Below, in pieces: positions 1 to 8,772 of a DNA stretch of 64,000 nucleotides. The notes beneath the pieces were generated by a model. That model worked only from the letters and a program-made list of their open reading frames with translations. It did no database searches and was not told the origin of the DNA. Source of the DNA: Nodularia sp. NIES-3585 (GTDB lineage Bacteria > Cyanobacteriota > Cyanobacteriia > Cyanobacteriales > Nostocaceae); the NCBI RefSeq assembly GCF_002218065.1, contig NZ_BDUB01000001.1, positions 4,869,118 through 4,933,117 of the forward strand. The letters run 5' to 3'. The translations under genes and the position numbers were made by a program. Each line of letters opens with the position of its first letter. The first letter of the stretch is position 1.

Positions 1-60
1 TCTGATTTTTCAGTTACAGATGTTAATGTCTCTAGTCAAATTACAAAGCAGAACCACAAA

Positions 61-618
61 ATGATCGAAAAATTTCCAGGAACAGCCTCAGATATGGTAA
101 CGCGTTTATTTGCGAGAGGCGAAGCCTTTGATTCAGAAGGATTTATTCAATTTTTTACTGAAACACCAGTATACCAGTTTGGTAACTTTGCACCATGTTT
201 TACTAAAGCTACCATCAAGCAATCTGTCGATGCCTTCTTCAGTCAAGTCTCGGCTCTGTACCACGAAATTAAAATGATGTGGGAAGTTGGAGATGTAGTG
301 TTTGTAGAAATGGATGTTATTTACTGGCGCAAGGATGGTTCAGTAGTGACATTACCTTGCTGTGATATATTTCGTTTAGAGGGTGATAAATTCTCAGAGT
401 TGCGGATTTTTATGGATGCAAATCCGCTAGCTGATGCCAGTATTCCTGTTCCTCAAACTTCTTCTGTACTTACCATTAGTCAAGGACAAAAGTTGACCCC
501 ACCAGACACCATGAAAAGGTACTTCATGGAACATGATGAAGGAAAAAATCGGGTAGTAACAGGACTTGCCCCTAAATGGTCACAAATTTCATCTAAATGG
601 TCACTTCTTACCGTATAG
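61..618 (+). CDS. NTF2/SnoaL-like protein
   Basis: A 185-residue protein whose first ~125 residues read as a SnoaL/NTF2-like cone fold: an N-terminal helix, then FTETPVYQFGN, a VGDVVFVEMDVIYWRKDG strand pair and LRIFMDANPL. Such folds serve as small isomerases, hydratases or binding domains, so no substrate can be named. A ~50-residue tail after the domain (from about residue 135) has no recognisable motif. It is related to the next gene, which shares the FTE..x.FGN and RIFMD patterns. The ATG follows an A-rich stretch without a clear Shine-Dalgarno site. The upstream context lies outside the window. Confidence 0.65.
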   Translation: MIEKFPGTASDMVTRLFARGEAFDSEGFIQFFTETPVYQFGNFAPCFTKATIKQSVDAFFSQVSALYHEIKMMWEVGDVVFVEMDVIYWRKDGSVVTLPCCDIFRLEGDKFSELRIFMDANPLADASIPVPQTSSVLTISQGQKLTPPDTMKRYFMEHDEGKNRVVTGLAPKWSQISSKWSLLTV

Positions 619-793
619 ATTTACCAAATTAACTTTACGGGCAAGTTAATAGTGAAATGAAGGAAAAGTGTGGGAAGTGTCGGCAAATTCACTCTTTACA
701 CTACCCCCTCTTCCTTTCTATGTTGCTCTCGTAGCATTCTGATCTATACCTTGAAGTGATCTATTCATATTCTGAATCAACAAGATTAAAGTC

Positions 794-1288
794 ATGGAAA
801 ATGTTAAGACTAGTCTCAGCCGTCGCCATTTATTATCTCTAGGGGCAGGAACAACAGCTATCTCGATTCTTGTTAATCGGATGACTACTGCTCAGGGGGT
901 AACTCCTATTTGGCGAAAATTTAATTTAGCTTCCATCAAACTTGTATTTGCAACTATCGATCAGATGAAGGTAGAAGAATTTGTCGCTTTCTTTACCGAA
1001 GATGCACAGTTCCGGTTTGGTAATACTGACACCGTATTCGGAAAGCAAGAGATTCGAGTTGCCATAACCGAATTCTTTTCCTCAATTCAGGGGCTAAATC
1101 ACAACATCACAGGAGTCTGGAAAGGGAAATGGCCTATGGGAGATGTAGTAAGTGTCGAAGCAAACGTTACATACATTCGACAAGATGGCATAGTGGTCAT
1201 ACTTCCAGCCACCAGTACTTTGCGATTAAAGGGCAATTTGATCCAAGACTATCGGATATTCATGGACATATCTCCAGTTTTCACTTAA
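794..1288 (+). CDS. NTF2/SnoaL-like protein with Tat-type leader
   Basis: A 164-residue paralogue of the preceding protein: FFTEDAQFRFGN, VVSVEANVTYIRQDG and YRIFMDISPVF line up with it. Unlike the first copy it starts with SLSRRHLLSLGAG followed by a hydrophobic stretch and TTAQG, which fits a twin-arginine signal, so this copy is probably exported while its neighbour is cytoplasmic. The pair reads as a duplication with divergent location. The catalytic role is unknown. The separation is 175 bp, so shared transcription is possible but not shown. Confidence 0.65.
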   Translation: MENVKTSLSRRHLLSLGAGTTAISILVNRMTTAQGVTPIWRKFNLASIKLVFATIDQMKVEEFVAFFTEDAQFRFGNTDTVFGKQEIRVAITEFFSSIQGLNHNITGVWKGKWPMGDVVSVEANVTYIRQDGIVVILPATSTLRLKGNLIQDYRIFMDISPVFT

Positions 1289-1581
1289 GAGTAAAAAGGT
1301 ATTTATGTATTGCCAAATGTTACGTGAGGACAATAAATTAATATCTGTTTCAGTAGCCTCTTTTAGCAAAATTTGAGCTTTCAAAGTATTTTAAGACTTA
1401 CGCAAAATCATCAAAAAATTAATTACATTCACACCGCGTATCCTCTTGGGAGAAGCACATAAATAACAGCGTGTTATTGCGTAAGTTATATCTTTGATGA
1501 AGATGCCAGAGTTAGTTTGAAGTTATATCTCCTCAGCAGAGATAAAAGTATAATTAAGCACATTCAATAATAGGATTAATC

Positions 1582-2028
1582 ATGATCGAAAGTATCTTCC
1601 ACTTCAACATTAATTGCACCGACTTAGACCGCTCGTTAAGCTTTTACGAGAAGTTGGGCTTCAAAGTTATACTGGACTTCAAAGAGGGAATGAACAGTGA
1701 ACCTATGGCTAAGGCATTTAATATGTCACACGCACAGATACGAGGAGTTCACTTAATCTTAGAAAATGATCCGACAGGAACTCGAATTGATCTTGTGGAA
1801 TTCCAAGATCCCAAGACGGAAGGAAAACCCTATCCTCATCTTTATCATACCGGAATTGCTCGTATGTGCCTTCGGACTCAGAATATTCATCAAGTATATG
1901 CAAACCTCAAACAAAAGGGCATAAACTTCTTTTCCGAGCCTCAAACACTGCCTGGTACTAACGTCACTATTGTTTGCTTTACTGACCCAGATGGTACTGT
2001 ACTGGAATTACTCGAAGGTAGTTTTTAA
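1582..2028 (+). CDS. VOC family (glyoxalase/dioxygenase fold) protein
   Basis: A 148-residue two-module VOC protein. The first module opens with FHFNINCTDLDRSLSFYEKLGF, the second has HTGIARMCLRTQNIHQVYANL and ends FTDPDGTVLELLEG, the usual metal-site glutamate region. VOC proteins bind a divalent metal between paired beta-alpha-beta-beta-beta units and act as glyoxalases, dioxygenases or resistance proteins; the substrate cannot be read from the sequence. It starts at ATG 1582 after TAATAGGATTAATC, which offers an AGGA-like ribosome site. It stands alone between repeats, so horizontal acquisition is possible. Confidence 0.8.
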   Translation: MIESIFHFNINCTDLDRSLSFYEKLGFKVILDFKEGMNSEPMAKAFNMSHAQIRGVHLILENDPTGTRIDLVEFQDPKTEGKPYPHLYHTGIARMCLRTQNIHQVYANLKQKGINFFSEPQTLPGTNVTIVCFTDPDGTVLELLEGSF

Positions 2029-2035
2029 AGCTAAA

Positions 2036-2215
2036 TATAGGAATCCGATTTGATTATTGAAAAAATCTACGTATATGTAGGGTGTGTTATGGCTTTAGCC
2101 TAACGCACCGTCTTCTGGGTCTTGGTGCCGTACTCTCCTCGATTTAGCGCAGCCATGCCCCTTGGGCTATACACACCCTACGCGTGTTTCATAAATCAAA
2201 TATGAGTCCTATAGG
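2036..2215. repeat. MITE-like element, copy A
   Basis: About 180 bp with imperfect terminal inverted repeats: TATAGGAATCCGATTTGATT at the left, and at the right the reverse complement TATAGGACTCATATTTGATT. The interior carries the GTAGGGTGTGTTATGGC...GCCTAACGCACC palindromic unit. A second, inverted copy lies at about 17714-17852. There is no coding capacity. TA at both outer ends is compatible with a Tc1/mariner (IS630)-type parent transposase, which is an inference. Confidence 0.7.
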
Positions 2216-2354
2216 TGTAAATAAAGTTAACTGGTGTTCTCGTCCTTCTTCCAAGAAGAGACACTACGCGAACGCTTTAGCGATACTTTGTTTCATGATT
2301 TTGCGTAAGTCCTGTTCATAACATAGTTGGGTTTATTTTTGCTTACCTACTTAA

Positions 2355-2705
2355 TTGGAAAAATACATCTTTAAACTGTTTATGTTTATGCACAACAACT
2401 TCCGATTAAAAACCGTAAATATCCGCAATTTTATGCTAGGTTTTATGCCAAGGCTTAGAATGAATTGGTGGGTCGAAATCATCACTACAGAACCTCTTTG
2501 CACGTACTATTTTGGACCTTTTGCAAACTTTGCAGAAGCAGAATTTGCCCACTCTGGCTATATTGAAGACCTGGAATTTGAAGGGGCGCAGGGAATTAAA
2601 TTTACCATAAAACGCTGTCAGCCAAAGGTCTTAACAATATTTGATTTAGAATCCGAATCTTTTGAAGCTGAATATTCACATTTAAAGAAGACAATACCTT
2701 CATAA
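2355..2705 (+). CDS. DUF1816 domain protein
   Basis: The core NWWVEIITTEPLCTYYFGPFANFAEAE matches the small DUF1816 proteins found almost only in cyanobacteria, which I recall as ~90-100 residues of unknown function. The 116-residue frame opened by TTG at 2355 is longer than that; Met36 (ATG at 2460) sits 6 nt after CCAAGG and directly before NWWVEI, so the true start may be there or at an intermediate Met (2382-2445). A C-terminal acidic tail follows the domain. It stands alone, with no operon partner. Confidence 0.65.
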   Translation: MEKYIFKLFMFMHNNFRLKTVNIRNFMLGFMPRLRMNWWVEIITTEPLCTYYFGPFANFAEAEFAHSGYIEDLEFEGAQGIKFTIKRCQPKVLTIFDLESESFEAEYSHLKKTIPS

Positions 2706-2921
2706 GATTAACGAGATGAACAGAAGAAACTGATGTAATTCAGCATAAATCATCAGAGTTTGTCGTTACAGTTTAGCGCTAAAGGGAGAAAGCGCAAAGC
2801 TGCAAAATTTAAATAGTGATGCAAAGTGTCACTGTAAGTAACCGGGGTTTAGACTAGAAAATTTTTCTATAACTTTGCGATTGGTTGATGAGTTTTAGTT
2901 TTCAGTATTAGAGAGGAATTA

Positions 2922-3524
2922 ATGATTATGACTAATGTTGCTCAAACCGTCATAACTACAGATATGAAAACATATCTTAGTGATGCTATTGAATTAGTAT
3001 TGATTGAAAACAAAAGCGTTTTAGAAAAAATCAACTATTTCACAATTGCCCAGCTTGGGCAAACAATTATGAATTCACCAAGAATATTTGTTGCTGGTGA
3101 AGGGCGTAGTGGCTTAGTGATAAAGATGTTTGCCATGAGACTAATGCATTTAGGACATCAGGTATACGTCGTAGGTGAAACCATTACTCCGTCCATTCAA
3201 GCAGGTGATTTACTGATTAATTTTTCTGGTTCAGGGACCACAGAACACATTTGGCAAATTACCCATAAATCAAAAGAAATTGGTGCTTATGTTGCTAGTG
3301 TCACAACTCAAGCAGATTCTCCTTTAGCTAAAATAGCAGATTTTTTAGTTTTAATTGAAGCGGCTGCAAAGCAAGATCATAGTCATCAAAAATCACAACA
3401 ATTTAGTGGTTCTTTATTTGAACAAGCATCTTTGCTATTGTTTGATACTTTGTTTCATGTACTGTTTAAGGAATATGGTAAAAATGCTGAAAGTCTTTGG
3501 TCTTTACACGCTAACCTTGAGTGA
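2922..3524 (+). CDS. hxlB: 6-phospho-3-hexuloisomerase (SIS domain)
   Basis: A 200-residue SIS-fold protein, the normal length for PHI, which interconverts D-arabino-3-hexulose 6-phosphate and fructose 6-phosphate in the ribulose-monophosphate (RuMP) route of formaldehyde fixation. Diagnostic stretches are GEGRSG (59-64), AMRLMHLGHQVYVVGET (71-87) and SGSGTT (102-107), with FSGSLFEQ near the end; they match PHI more closely than GmhA or KpsF sugar isomerases. Either Met1 or Met3 could start. It lies 60 bp ahead of the synthase gene on the same strand, opposite in order to many methylotroph hps-phi pairs. The pairing makes the assignment firm; the physiological role in a cyanobacterium is open. 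Confidence 0.88.
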   Translation: MIMTNVAQTVITTDMKTYLSDAIELVLIENKSVLEKINYFTIAQLGQTIMNSPRIFVAGEGRSGLVIKMFAMRLMHLGHQVYVVGETITPSIQAGDLLINFSGSGTTEHIWQITHKSKEIGAYVASVTTQADSPLAKIADFLVLIEAAAKQDHSHQKSQQFSGSLFEQASLLLFDTLFHVLFKEYGKNAESLWSLHANLE

Positions 3525-3584
3525 ATAAATCTAGAAATTCTTGACTGTAATAAACTGAAATATTCCCACAATGATGAGGTTTTT

Positions 3585-4223
3585 ATGAAATTACAAGTTT
3601 CCGTTGATTTATTATCCTTAGAGCAAGCAATGAATTTGCTTAAAGAAGTTTATCCTTACGTGGATATTATTGAAGCAGGGACTCCTTTAATTAAGCAAGA
3701 GGGACTAAAGGTTGTCGAAGCATTCAAAAAATATTTTCCTGATAAATTGATTTTTGCAGATATGAAAACAATGGATGCTGGAGGATTAGAAGCTGAGATG
3801 GCATTCAAAGCAGGAGCAGACTTCACAACAGTCTTAGCCGTATCAAATGACAATACGATTGCAGGTGCCATAACTGCCGCGCGTAAATACGGAAAGTACG
3901 TTACTGCTGATATGATTTCTGTTCCAGATCGTGTGTCCCGTGCGCGTCAATTACAAAATCTAGGAGTTGATTACCTAGAACTACACTGTGGACTAGACGA
4001 ACAGGCTCATCATTTGTGTGCTTCTACCGTAAATGAACTCACGGCTATACGAAATGCCATTTCAATTTCTCTTTCGGCAGCAGGAGGTATCAATGAAAAA
4101 ACGATTCAGGAAGTAGAAGCCGCAGGAGCTAATGTAGCAGCAGTTGGTGCTGCCATTTATAGTGCTAAGTCTCCGGCTGAAGCCGCCCGTCGTTTACAGG
4201 AAAAAATCAACTCAAAAGCATAA
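3585..4223 (+). CDS. hxlA: 3-hexulose-6-phosphate synthase
   Basis: A 212-residue OMP-decarboxylase-superfamily barrel. It condenses formaldehyde with ribulose 5-phosphate (or runs in reverse). Asp8, Glu30, ADMKTMDAG (58-66; Asp59, Lys61, Asp64), HCGLDEQA and SAAGGI are the phosphate- and metal-site segments. The DxKTMDAG form is what I remember for HPS, whereas 3-keto-L-gulonate 6-phosphate decarboxylases have DxKIADAG, so HPS is preferred. Start ATG 3585 follows GATGAGGT. It probably forms an operon with hxlB upstream and the epimerase-like gene 37 bp downstream. A side role as a sugar-acid phosphate decarboxylase cannot be excluded. Confidence 0.87.
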   Translation: MKLQVSVDLLSLEQAMNLLKEVYPYVDIIEAGTPLIKQEGLKVVEAFKKYFPDKLIFADMKTMDAGGLEAEMAFKAGADFTTVLAVSNDNTIAGAITAARKYGKYVTADMISVPDRVSRARQLQNLGVDYLELHCGLDEQAHHLCASTVNELTAIRNAISISLSAAGGINEKTIQEVEAAGANVAAVGAAIYSAKSPAEAARRLQEKINSKA

Positions 4224-4260
4224 CAATTTGAGAACAGCATATGTCTTGAATCCCTACTAA

Positions 4261-5337
4261 ATGTCACTTATGTACACGCACGGAAGAAAAGAAGGTTGTC
4301 GCATTAGTTTAGACTACACTTACAAAAGTATGCAGATTGCATACTTGGAGAACGAGTTACTGCGGGTGGGAATATTACTAGAAAAAGGTGCAGATATCTT
4401 TGAATTCACCTACAAGCCTCACAACTTGGACTTCATGTGGCAATCACCAATTCAGATGCGTCCCCCTTTTGTTGCTACTAGTGCGTTACCCGAGGGAGCT
4501 TTCCATGATAATTACTATGGTGGTTGGCAGGAGATACTACCATCAGCAGGATGGTCAGTAGAACCCTATCTGGGGACTTTTCAAGGACTGCATGGTGAAT
4601 TAGCACTCCTCCCTTTTGAGGCTAGCATTTCTGAAGACACACAAGACCAAGTGACTTTATACACACGTGTACGTCTTTACCGTTCACCGTTAATGCTGGA
4701 GCGTAAGATGTCTCTCAAACGCGGTATTGCGGCTTTGTTTATTCACGAACGTCTTGTGAATGAATCAATGGGTGAATTCGCTATCATGTGGGGTCATCAT
4801 CCTGCTATTGGAGAACCATTCTTGGATGACAGTTGTATAGTTCAAACCCCAGCTGCCAAAGTTGAGGTGATGGCTTACCATCAAAATGGTTTGTGGGAAC
4901 CAGGAGAAGATTACAATTTTCCTAATGTCAAAAATCGGCGCACCGGGGTTATACAAGACGTTACTTCTATACTCCCTAGGGAAACCGAATCAGTTGATAT
5001 CGTCTTTTTCAAAGAATTAACAGAAGGTTGGTACGGTTTAACCAATCAAAGAAAGGGTGTAGGCTTTGGAATGGTTTGGGATAAAGAACTGTTTAAATAT
5101 CTTTGGATGTGGCAGGTTTACGGTGGACACACTGATTATCCTTGGTATGGACGGACATATAATTGCGCTCTTGAGCCATTCACGAGTTTTCCTCCTTCTG
5201 GGATCAAAAATGCTATTAAAAACGGTACGGCATTGACAATGAAGGCAGGTGAAATCATTGAAACGGAATTAGTTGCTGTTGCTTACGAAGGAGAAAGCGT
5301 AAAACGTATTACTCGGGATGGAGTTGTGGAGCAATAG
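4261..5337 (+). CDS. aldose 1-epimerase-like protein (galactose-mutarotase fold)
   Basis: A 358-residue protein with mutarotase-superfamily features: FMWQSP, GLHGELALLPFE, a WGHHPAIGEPF segment holding the likely catalytic histidines, and NCALEPFTSFP supplying the glutamate. It resembles the DUF4432-type branch rather than classical GalM. It would interconvert sugar anomers or bind a sugar; the substrate is unknown. The first Met is 37 bp after hxlA and a later Met (residue 23, MQIAYLENELLRVGI) could be the real start because the conserved part begins there. Its place after hxlBA suggests the cluster handles a sugar and not only formaldehyde. Confidence 0.72.
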   Translation: MSLMYTHGRKEGCRISLDYTYKSMQIAYLENELLRVGILLEKGADIFEFTYKPHNLDFMWQSPIQMRPPFVATSALPEGAFHDNYYGGWQEILPSAGWSVEPYLGTFQGLHGELALLPFEASISEDTQDQVTLYTRVRLYRSPLMLERKMSLKRGIAALFIHERLVNESMGEFAIMWGHHPAIGEPFLDDSCIVQTPAAKVEVMAYHQNGLWEPGEDYNFPNVKNRRTGVIQDVTSILPRETESVDIVFFKELTEGWYGLTNQRKGVGFGMVWDKELFKYLWMWQVYGGHTDYPWYGRTYNCALEPFTSFPPSGIKNAIKNGTALTMKAGEIIETELVAVAYEGESVKRITRDGVVEQ

Positions 5338-5581
5338 TCAGTAGGTGGAAAACTTTTGAAATGTGATGAAATATAAGAGTTTCAGATCCTGAGTGTCTAA
5401 TGAGTTCAAAAACAGCCCCTACCTCGGATTTCTCACAACACAAGTTCGACTACGCCCCCTCGACCGAACTCAATGTGGGCTTAAGTTACTTGTTAACTCA
5501 ACGATTTTCGCTGGCTAAAACTGGTGATAACTAGAAAACTAAATAACGAAAACGCAACTTATTCATCAAGGGATCTAAACT

Positions 5582-6352
5582 ATGCGACTCAAAGATAAAG
5601 TTGCTATTATCACTGGTGCTTCTAAGGGCATTGGTTTGGGAATTGCTACAGTTTTGTCTAGAGAAGGAGTTAAAATTGCTGTTGTTGCTCGGAATCCTCA
5701 AGATGGTGAGCAGGCTGCTGAAGATATTCGTAATAAAGGTGGCCAAGCCACATTTATTCCTTGCGATGTCTCTAATGAAGAGCAAGTCAAAACAATGGTA
5801 CAAACAACCCTAGACATATATGGTCAAATTGATATTCTAGTCAACAATGCTGGCGTTGGCATCTATAAAACCGTACTGGAAACTACCAGTGAGGAATGGG
5901 ATCGTTGCTTGGCAATTGACCTCAAAGGTGTATTTCTCTGTTCTAAGTACACCATCCCTCATATGCAGGCTCTAGGAAAAGGGGCAATCATTAATATATC
6001 TTCGGTACACTCCCATGCCACGGTTAACGGTGTTGCTCCTTATGTCGCCTCAAAAGGTGGGATAACTGCTTTAACACGCAACATGGCTATTGATTATGGG
6101 CCGGCTATTCGAGTCAATACAATTTCCCCTGGTTGGGTGCTGACACCTCTAATACAAAGTATCTTCGATGGTTACGATGACCCAGATCAGCAACAGCGTT
6201 TGGTCGAAGAACGGCAAGTGATGAAACGTATTGGTACTCCAGAGGATATTGGCTATGCTGTCGCTTTTTTCGCTAGCGATGAGGCTTCTTTTATTACTGG
6301 TACAGAACTCTTTGTCGATGGTGGTTTGACTGCTCAACTGGAAACCTGGTAG
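5582..6352 (+). CDS. SDR family oxidoreductase
   Basis: A 256-residue classical short-chain dehydrogenase. It has the cofactor motif TGASKGIG (11-18), NNAG (88-91), the catalytic Ser around 140-141, Tyr154 and Lys158 in YVASK, and the ISPGWVLTP loop after it. Members of this group are NAD(P)-dependent sugar or polyol dehydrogenases or ketoacyl reductases. Its position after an aldose epimerase favours a sugar or polyol substrate, an inference only. A 244-bp gap from the epimerase gene allows a second promoter; the next gene follows after 38 bp. Confidence 0.85.
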   Translation: MRLKDKVAIITGASKGIGLGIATVLSREGVKIAVVARNPQDGEQAAEDIRNKGGQATFIPCDVSNEEQVKTMVQTTLDIYGQIDILVNNAGVGIYKTVLETTSEEWDRCLAIDLKGVFLCSKYTIPHMQALGKGAIINISSVHSHATVNGVAPYVASKGGITALTRNMAIDYGPAIRVNTISPGWVLTPLIQSIFDGYDDPDQQQRLVEERQVMKRIGTPEDIGYAVAFFASDEASFITGTELFVDGGLTAQLETW

Positions 6353-6390
6353 GTCAAATTTGTATTAATGATTACAATCAAGGATTTACT

Positions 6391-6786
6391 ATGGTGACAC
6401 TCAACGATGCCCGCCGGATTATTGCTCATGCCGAAGAAAAAGCGATCGCCATCGGTCAACCAATGAATATTGCAGTGGTAGATGCTGGCGGAAACTTGGT
6501 TGCTCACGTGCGTATGGATGGGGCTTGGCTAGGAAGTATTGACATTTCTATCAAGAAGGCTTACACCTCCAGATCCTTTGACTTGGCTACTAAGGATTTG
6601 GCGACACATTGCCAATCTGGTGGGCAATTCTTCGGTATCCATGCATCTAATGATGGCAAAATCATGATTTTTGCCGGTGGTATTCCTCTCAAGAGCAATG
6701 GCATGGTGGTGGGAGCTATTGGCGTTAGTGGTGGTTCGGGAGAACAAGACCACACAGTAGCAGAAGTAGGGGCAGCGGCTTTCTAA
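6391..6786 (+). CDS. GlcG/HbpS family heme-degradation-like protein
   Basis: A 131-residue protein of the GlcG/HbpS (DUF336) family: TLNDARRIIAHAEEKA, NIAVVDAGGNLVAHVRMDGA, the KKAYTSRSF helix and a GAIGVSGGSGEQD end. Homologues bind heme or iron (HbpS) or sit in glycolate and diol operons with no proven reaction. It is part of the + strand cluster, 38 bp after the SDR and 56 bp before the azoreductase gene. A co-operonic accessory role in redox or aldehyde metabolism is inferred. Confidence 0.85.
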   Translation: MVTLNDARRIIAHAEEKAIAIGQPMNIAVVDAGGNLVAHVRMDGAWLGSIDISIKKAYTSRSFDLATKDLATHCQSGGQFFGIHASNDGKIMIFAGGIPLKSNGMVVGAIGVSGGSGEQDHTVAEVGAAAF

Positions 6787-6842
6787 ATAGCAGTTTTCGA
6801 CTTTGTTTTTGTCTAAATTACACAAAATTTGGAGTATGATTC

Positions 6843-7466
6843 ATGACTAATATTTTGCATATCGATACCAGTCCACGTGATGCACGTTCAATTTCTCGCC
6901 AACTAACCAAGGAATTGATCACAAATTGGCAAGGCACTTATTCTCAAGACACGGTGACATATCGAGATTTAGGACATCAATTAATAGCTCCGGTTGATGA
7001 GCCTTGGATTGCGGCTACTTTTAGTTCACCAGAGTCACACACACCAGAATTGGCAGCGGCTATAAAGATTTCGGATGAGTTAATTGATGAGTTTTTAGCT
7101 GCGGAACGCTATGTTTTCGGTGTTCCTATGTATAATTTCAGTGTGCCATCTAATTTTAAGGCATACATTGATCAAATTGTTCGCGTGAAACGCACATTTG
7201 TCGTCAATGAACAGGGTGGATATGAAGGTTTAGTTACTAATAAGAAAATGCTTGTGATTACTGCTAGAGGCGGTAGCTATACACAAGGGACTCCCGCTGC
7301 ACAATTTGACTTTCAAGAACCTTATATCCGGGCAATTTTTGGCTTAATTGGTGTCACGGATATCACTTTTATTCATGCAGATAACTTGGCAATGGGTGAT
7401 GATGCTCGCACTCAGTCTCTGGAAAATGCCCGGCAAGCAATGAAAGATATTGTCAGTAATTGGTAA
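6843..7466 (+). CDS. azoR: FMN-dependent NADH-azoreductase
   Basis: A 207-residue flavodoxin-fold quinone/azo reductase. It has ILHIDTSPR near the start, VFGVPMYNFSVPSNFKAYIDQIVR in the middle and VITARGGSY for the FMN phosphate and ring contacts, all in the expected order. The enzyme reduces quinones and azo compounds by two electrons with NADH and often responds to electrophile stress. ATG 6843 is preceded by GGAG at 6832-6835, a proper ribosome site. It lies in the middle of the + strand cluster; electrophile or aldehyde stress would be a coherent theme with hxlBA, which is an inference. Confidence 0.87.
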   Translation: MTNILHIDTSPRDARSISRQLTKELITNWQGTYSQDTVTYRDLGHQLIAPVDEPWIAATFSSPESHTPELAAAIKISDELIDEFLAAERYVFGVPMYNFSVPSNFKAYIDQIVRVKRTFVVNEQGGYEGLVTNKKMLVITARGGSYTQGTPAAQFDFQEPYIRAIFGLIGVTDITFIHADNLAMGDDARTQSLENARQAMKDIVSNW

Positions 7467-7552
7467 TACTGCTGTAAATCAGGGCAATAGTTGGGGAATT
7501 TATTTTTCATCTTTGCCCTTTTATTCACAATACCTTCGCCAAAATCCTAAAT

Positions 7553-8758
7553 ATGAACAGGCTAAATTCTAATTCTCTACTGGTCAGAATTACTTTATTG
7601 ATTACGAGTACATTAACTGTGATGTCCGGGGCAACGATCGCACCTTCATTGCCAGCGATGCAGACTTACTTCTCGGAGATGTCTAATGCAGATTACTTGG
7701 TCAGGTTGACTTTGACTATTCCGGCCTTATTTGTAGTTATAGGTGCGCCTCTTGCCGGATTAATTGTGGATCGATTTGGCCGTAAACCCTTACTGATAAT
7801 CTCAGTTCTCATTTATGGGTTAGCAGGTAGCTCTGGGTTTATTTTAGATTCTTTAGACCAAATTTTGATTGGTCGGGCATTACTGGGGCTGACAGTTGCC
7901 GGCATCATGACAAGTACAACAACCCTGATAGCAGATTATTATCTAGGACAAGCAAGAGCGAAATACATGGGTTTACAAGCCGCCTTCATGAACTTGGGAG
8001 GAGTTGTATTTCTCTCCAGTGGCGGTTTTCTTGCAGATATCAACTGGCGAATACCTTTTTTAATTTATCTGTTGGCCTTACTGATCCTGCCTTTGGTTGT
8101 ACTGGTGCTATATGAACCAAATCGCCACCTGACCAGAAGACCTGATATTTACGACACTGAGTTACCACAAACTGATCCAGTACCCATTAAGCTATTGATT
8201 TTAATTTATGGCAGTGCGCTGATATCTCAAATTGTTTTCTACTTAATTATTGTTCAAATGCCGTTTTATCTCCAGTCCTTAGGTAATGCTAGTGCTTCTC
8301 AAAGTGGATTAGCGATCGCCTTTACAACTTTGTTTAGTGGTTTGACTGCGATCGCCTATGGAAAAGTCAAAGCACAATTAAATTTTACCGCTATCTTGAC
8401 ACTAAGTTTTGCATTATTCGGAATTGGTTACATAGCCATTGGTGCTATCAGTAGCTACAGCCAAGCATTTATCGGTCTAGCCATTGCAGGTATAGGATTA
8501 GGTTTAATCATGCCCAACTTCACTGTCTGGCTGTCGGCTTTAGTACCAGATGCCATGCGCGGACGTGCTTTAGGTGGACTGACTACATTCTTTTTCTTAG
8601 GGCAGTTTTTATCCCCAATCATTAGTCAACCATTAAGTCAAAGAGTTGGTCTAAACACTACCTACAGTCTCACTGGATGTTTGATGTTTCTTTTAGCCGT
8701 GCTACTTTTGGGTATGAAACAGCAATTGATGACTCTGAATACTAGTCCTTCAAAATAG
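7553..8758 (+). CDS. MFS transporter
   Basis: A 401-residue protein of about 12 hydrophobic segments. Between TM2 and TM3 it has the MFS loop DRFGRKPLL, and the second half has a related DAMRGRALGG loop. It resembles drug or metabolite exporters of the Bcr/CflA or YfcJ type; the substrate is unknown. It follows the azoreductase gene by 86 bp and precedes the porin gene by 14 bp, so carrier and porin are likely co-transcribed and may form an inner/outer membrane route for one solute. Confidence 0.85.
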   Translation: MNRLNSNSLLVRITLLITSTLTVMSGATIAPSLPAMQTYFSEMSNADYLVRLTLTIPALFVVIGAPLAGLIVDRFGRKPLLIISVLIYGLAGSSGFILDSLDQILIGRALLGLTVAGIMTSTTTLIADYYLGQARAKYMGLQAAFMNLGGVVFLSSGGFLADINWRIPFLIYLLALLILPLVVLVLYEPNRHLTRRPDIYDTELPQTDPVPIKLLILIYGSALISQIVFYLIIVQMPFYLQSLGNASASQSGLAIAFTTLFSGLTAIAYGKVKAQLNFTAILTLSFALFGIGYIAIGAISSYSQAFIGLAIAGIGLGLIMPNFTVWLSALVPDAMRGRALGGLTTFFFLGQFLSPIISQPLSQRVGLNTTYSLTGCLMFLLAVLLLGMKQQLMTLNTSPSK

Positions 8759-8772
8759 TAGAAACTGGAAAG

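Larger units (their letters stand above)
1395..2311. repeat. 17-bp perfect inverted repeats around the VOC gene
   Basis: GACTTACGCAAAATCAT at 1395-1411 recurs exactly as its reverse complement at 2295-2311. A shorter partial copy, TTGCGTAAGT, lies at about 1479-1488, so 1395-1488 can also fold on itself. The outer pair encloses the glyoxalase-fold gene and a MITE. This could be a small mobile cassette, or simply two copies of a dispersed repeat in opposite orientation; no target duplication is evident. Confidence 0.6.

Noticed and set aside
3585-4223. 3-keto-L-gulonate-6-phosphate decarboxylase instead of HxlA
   Set aside because: DMKTMDAG and the adjacent PHI gene fit HPS better, although activity is untested.
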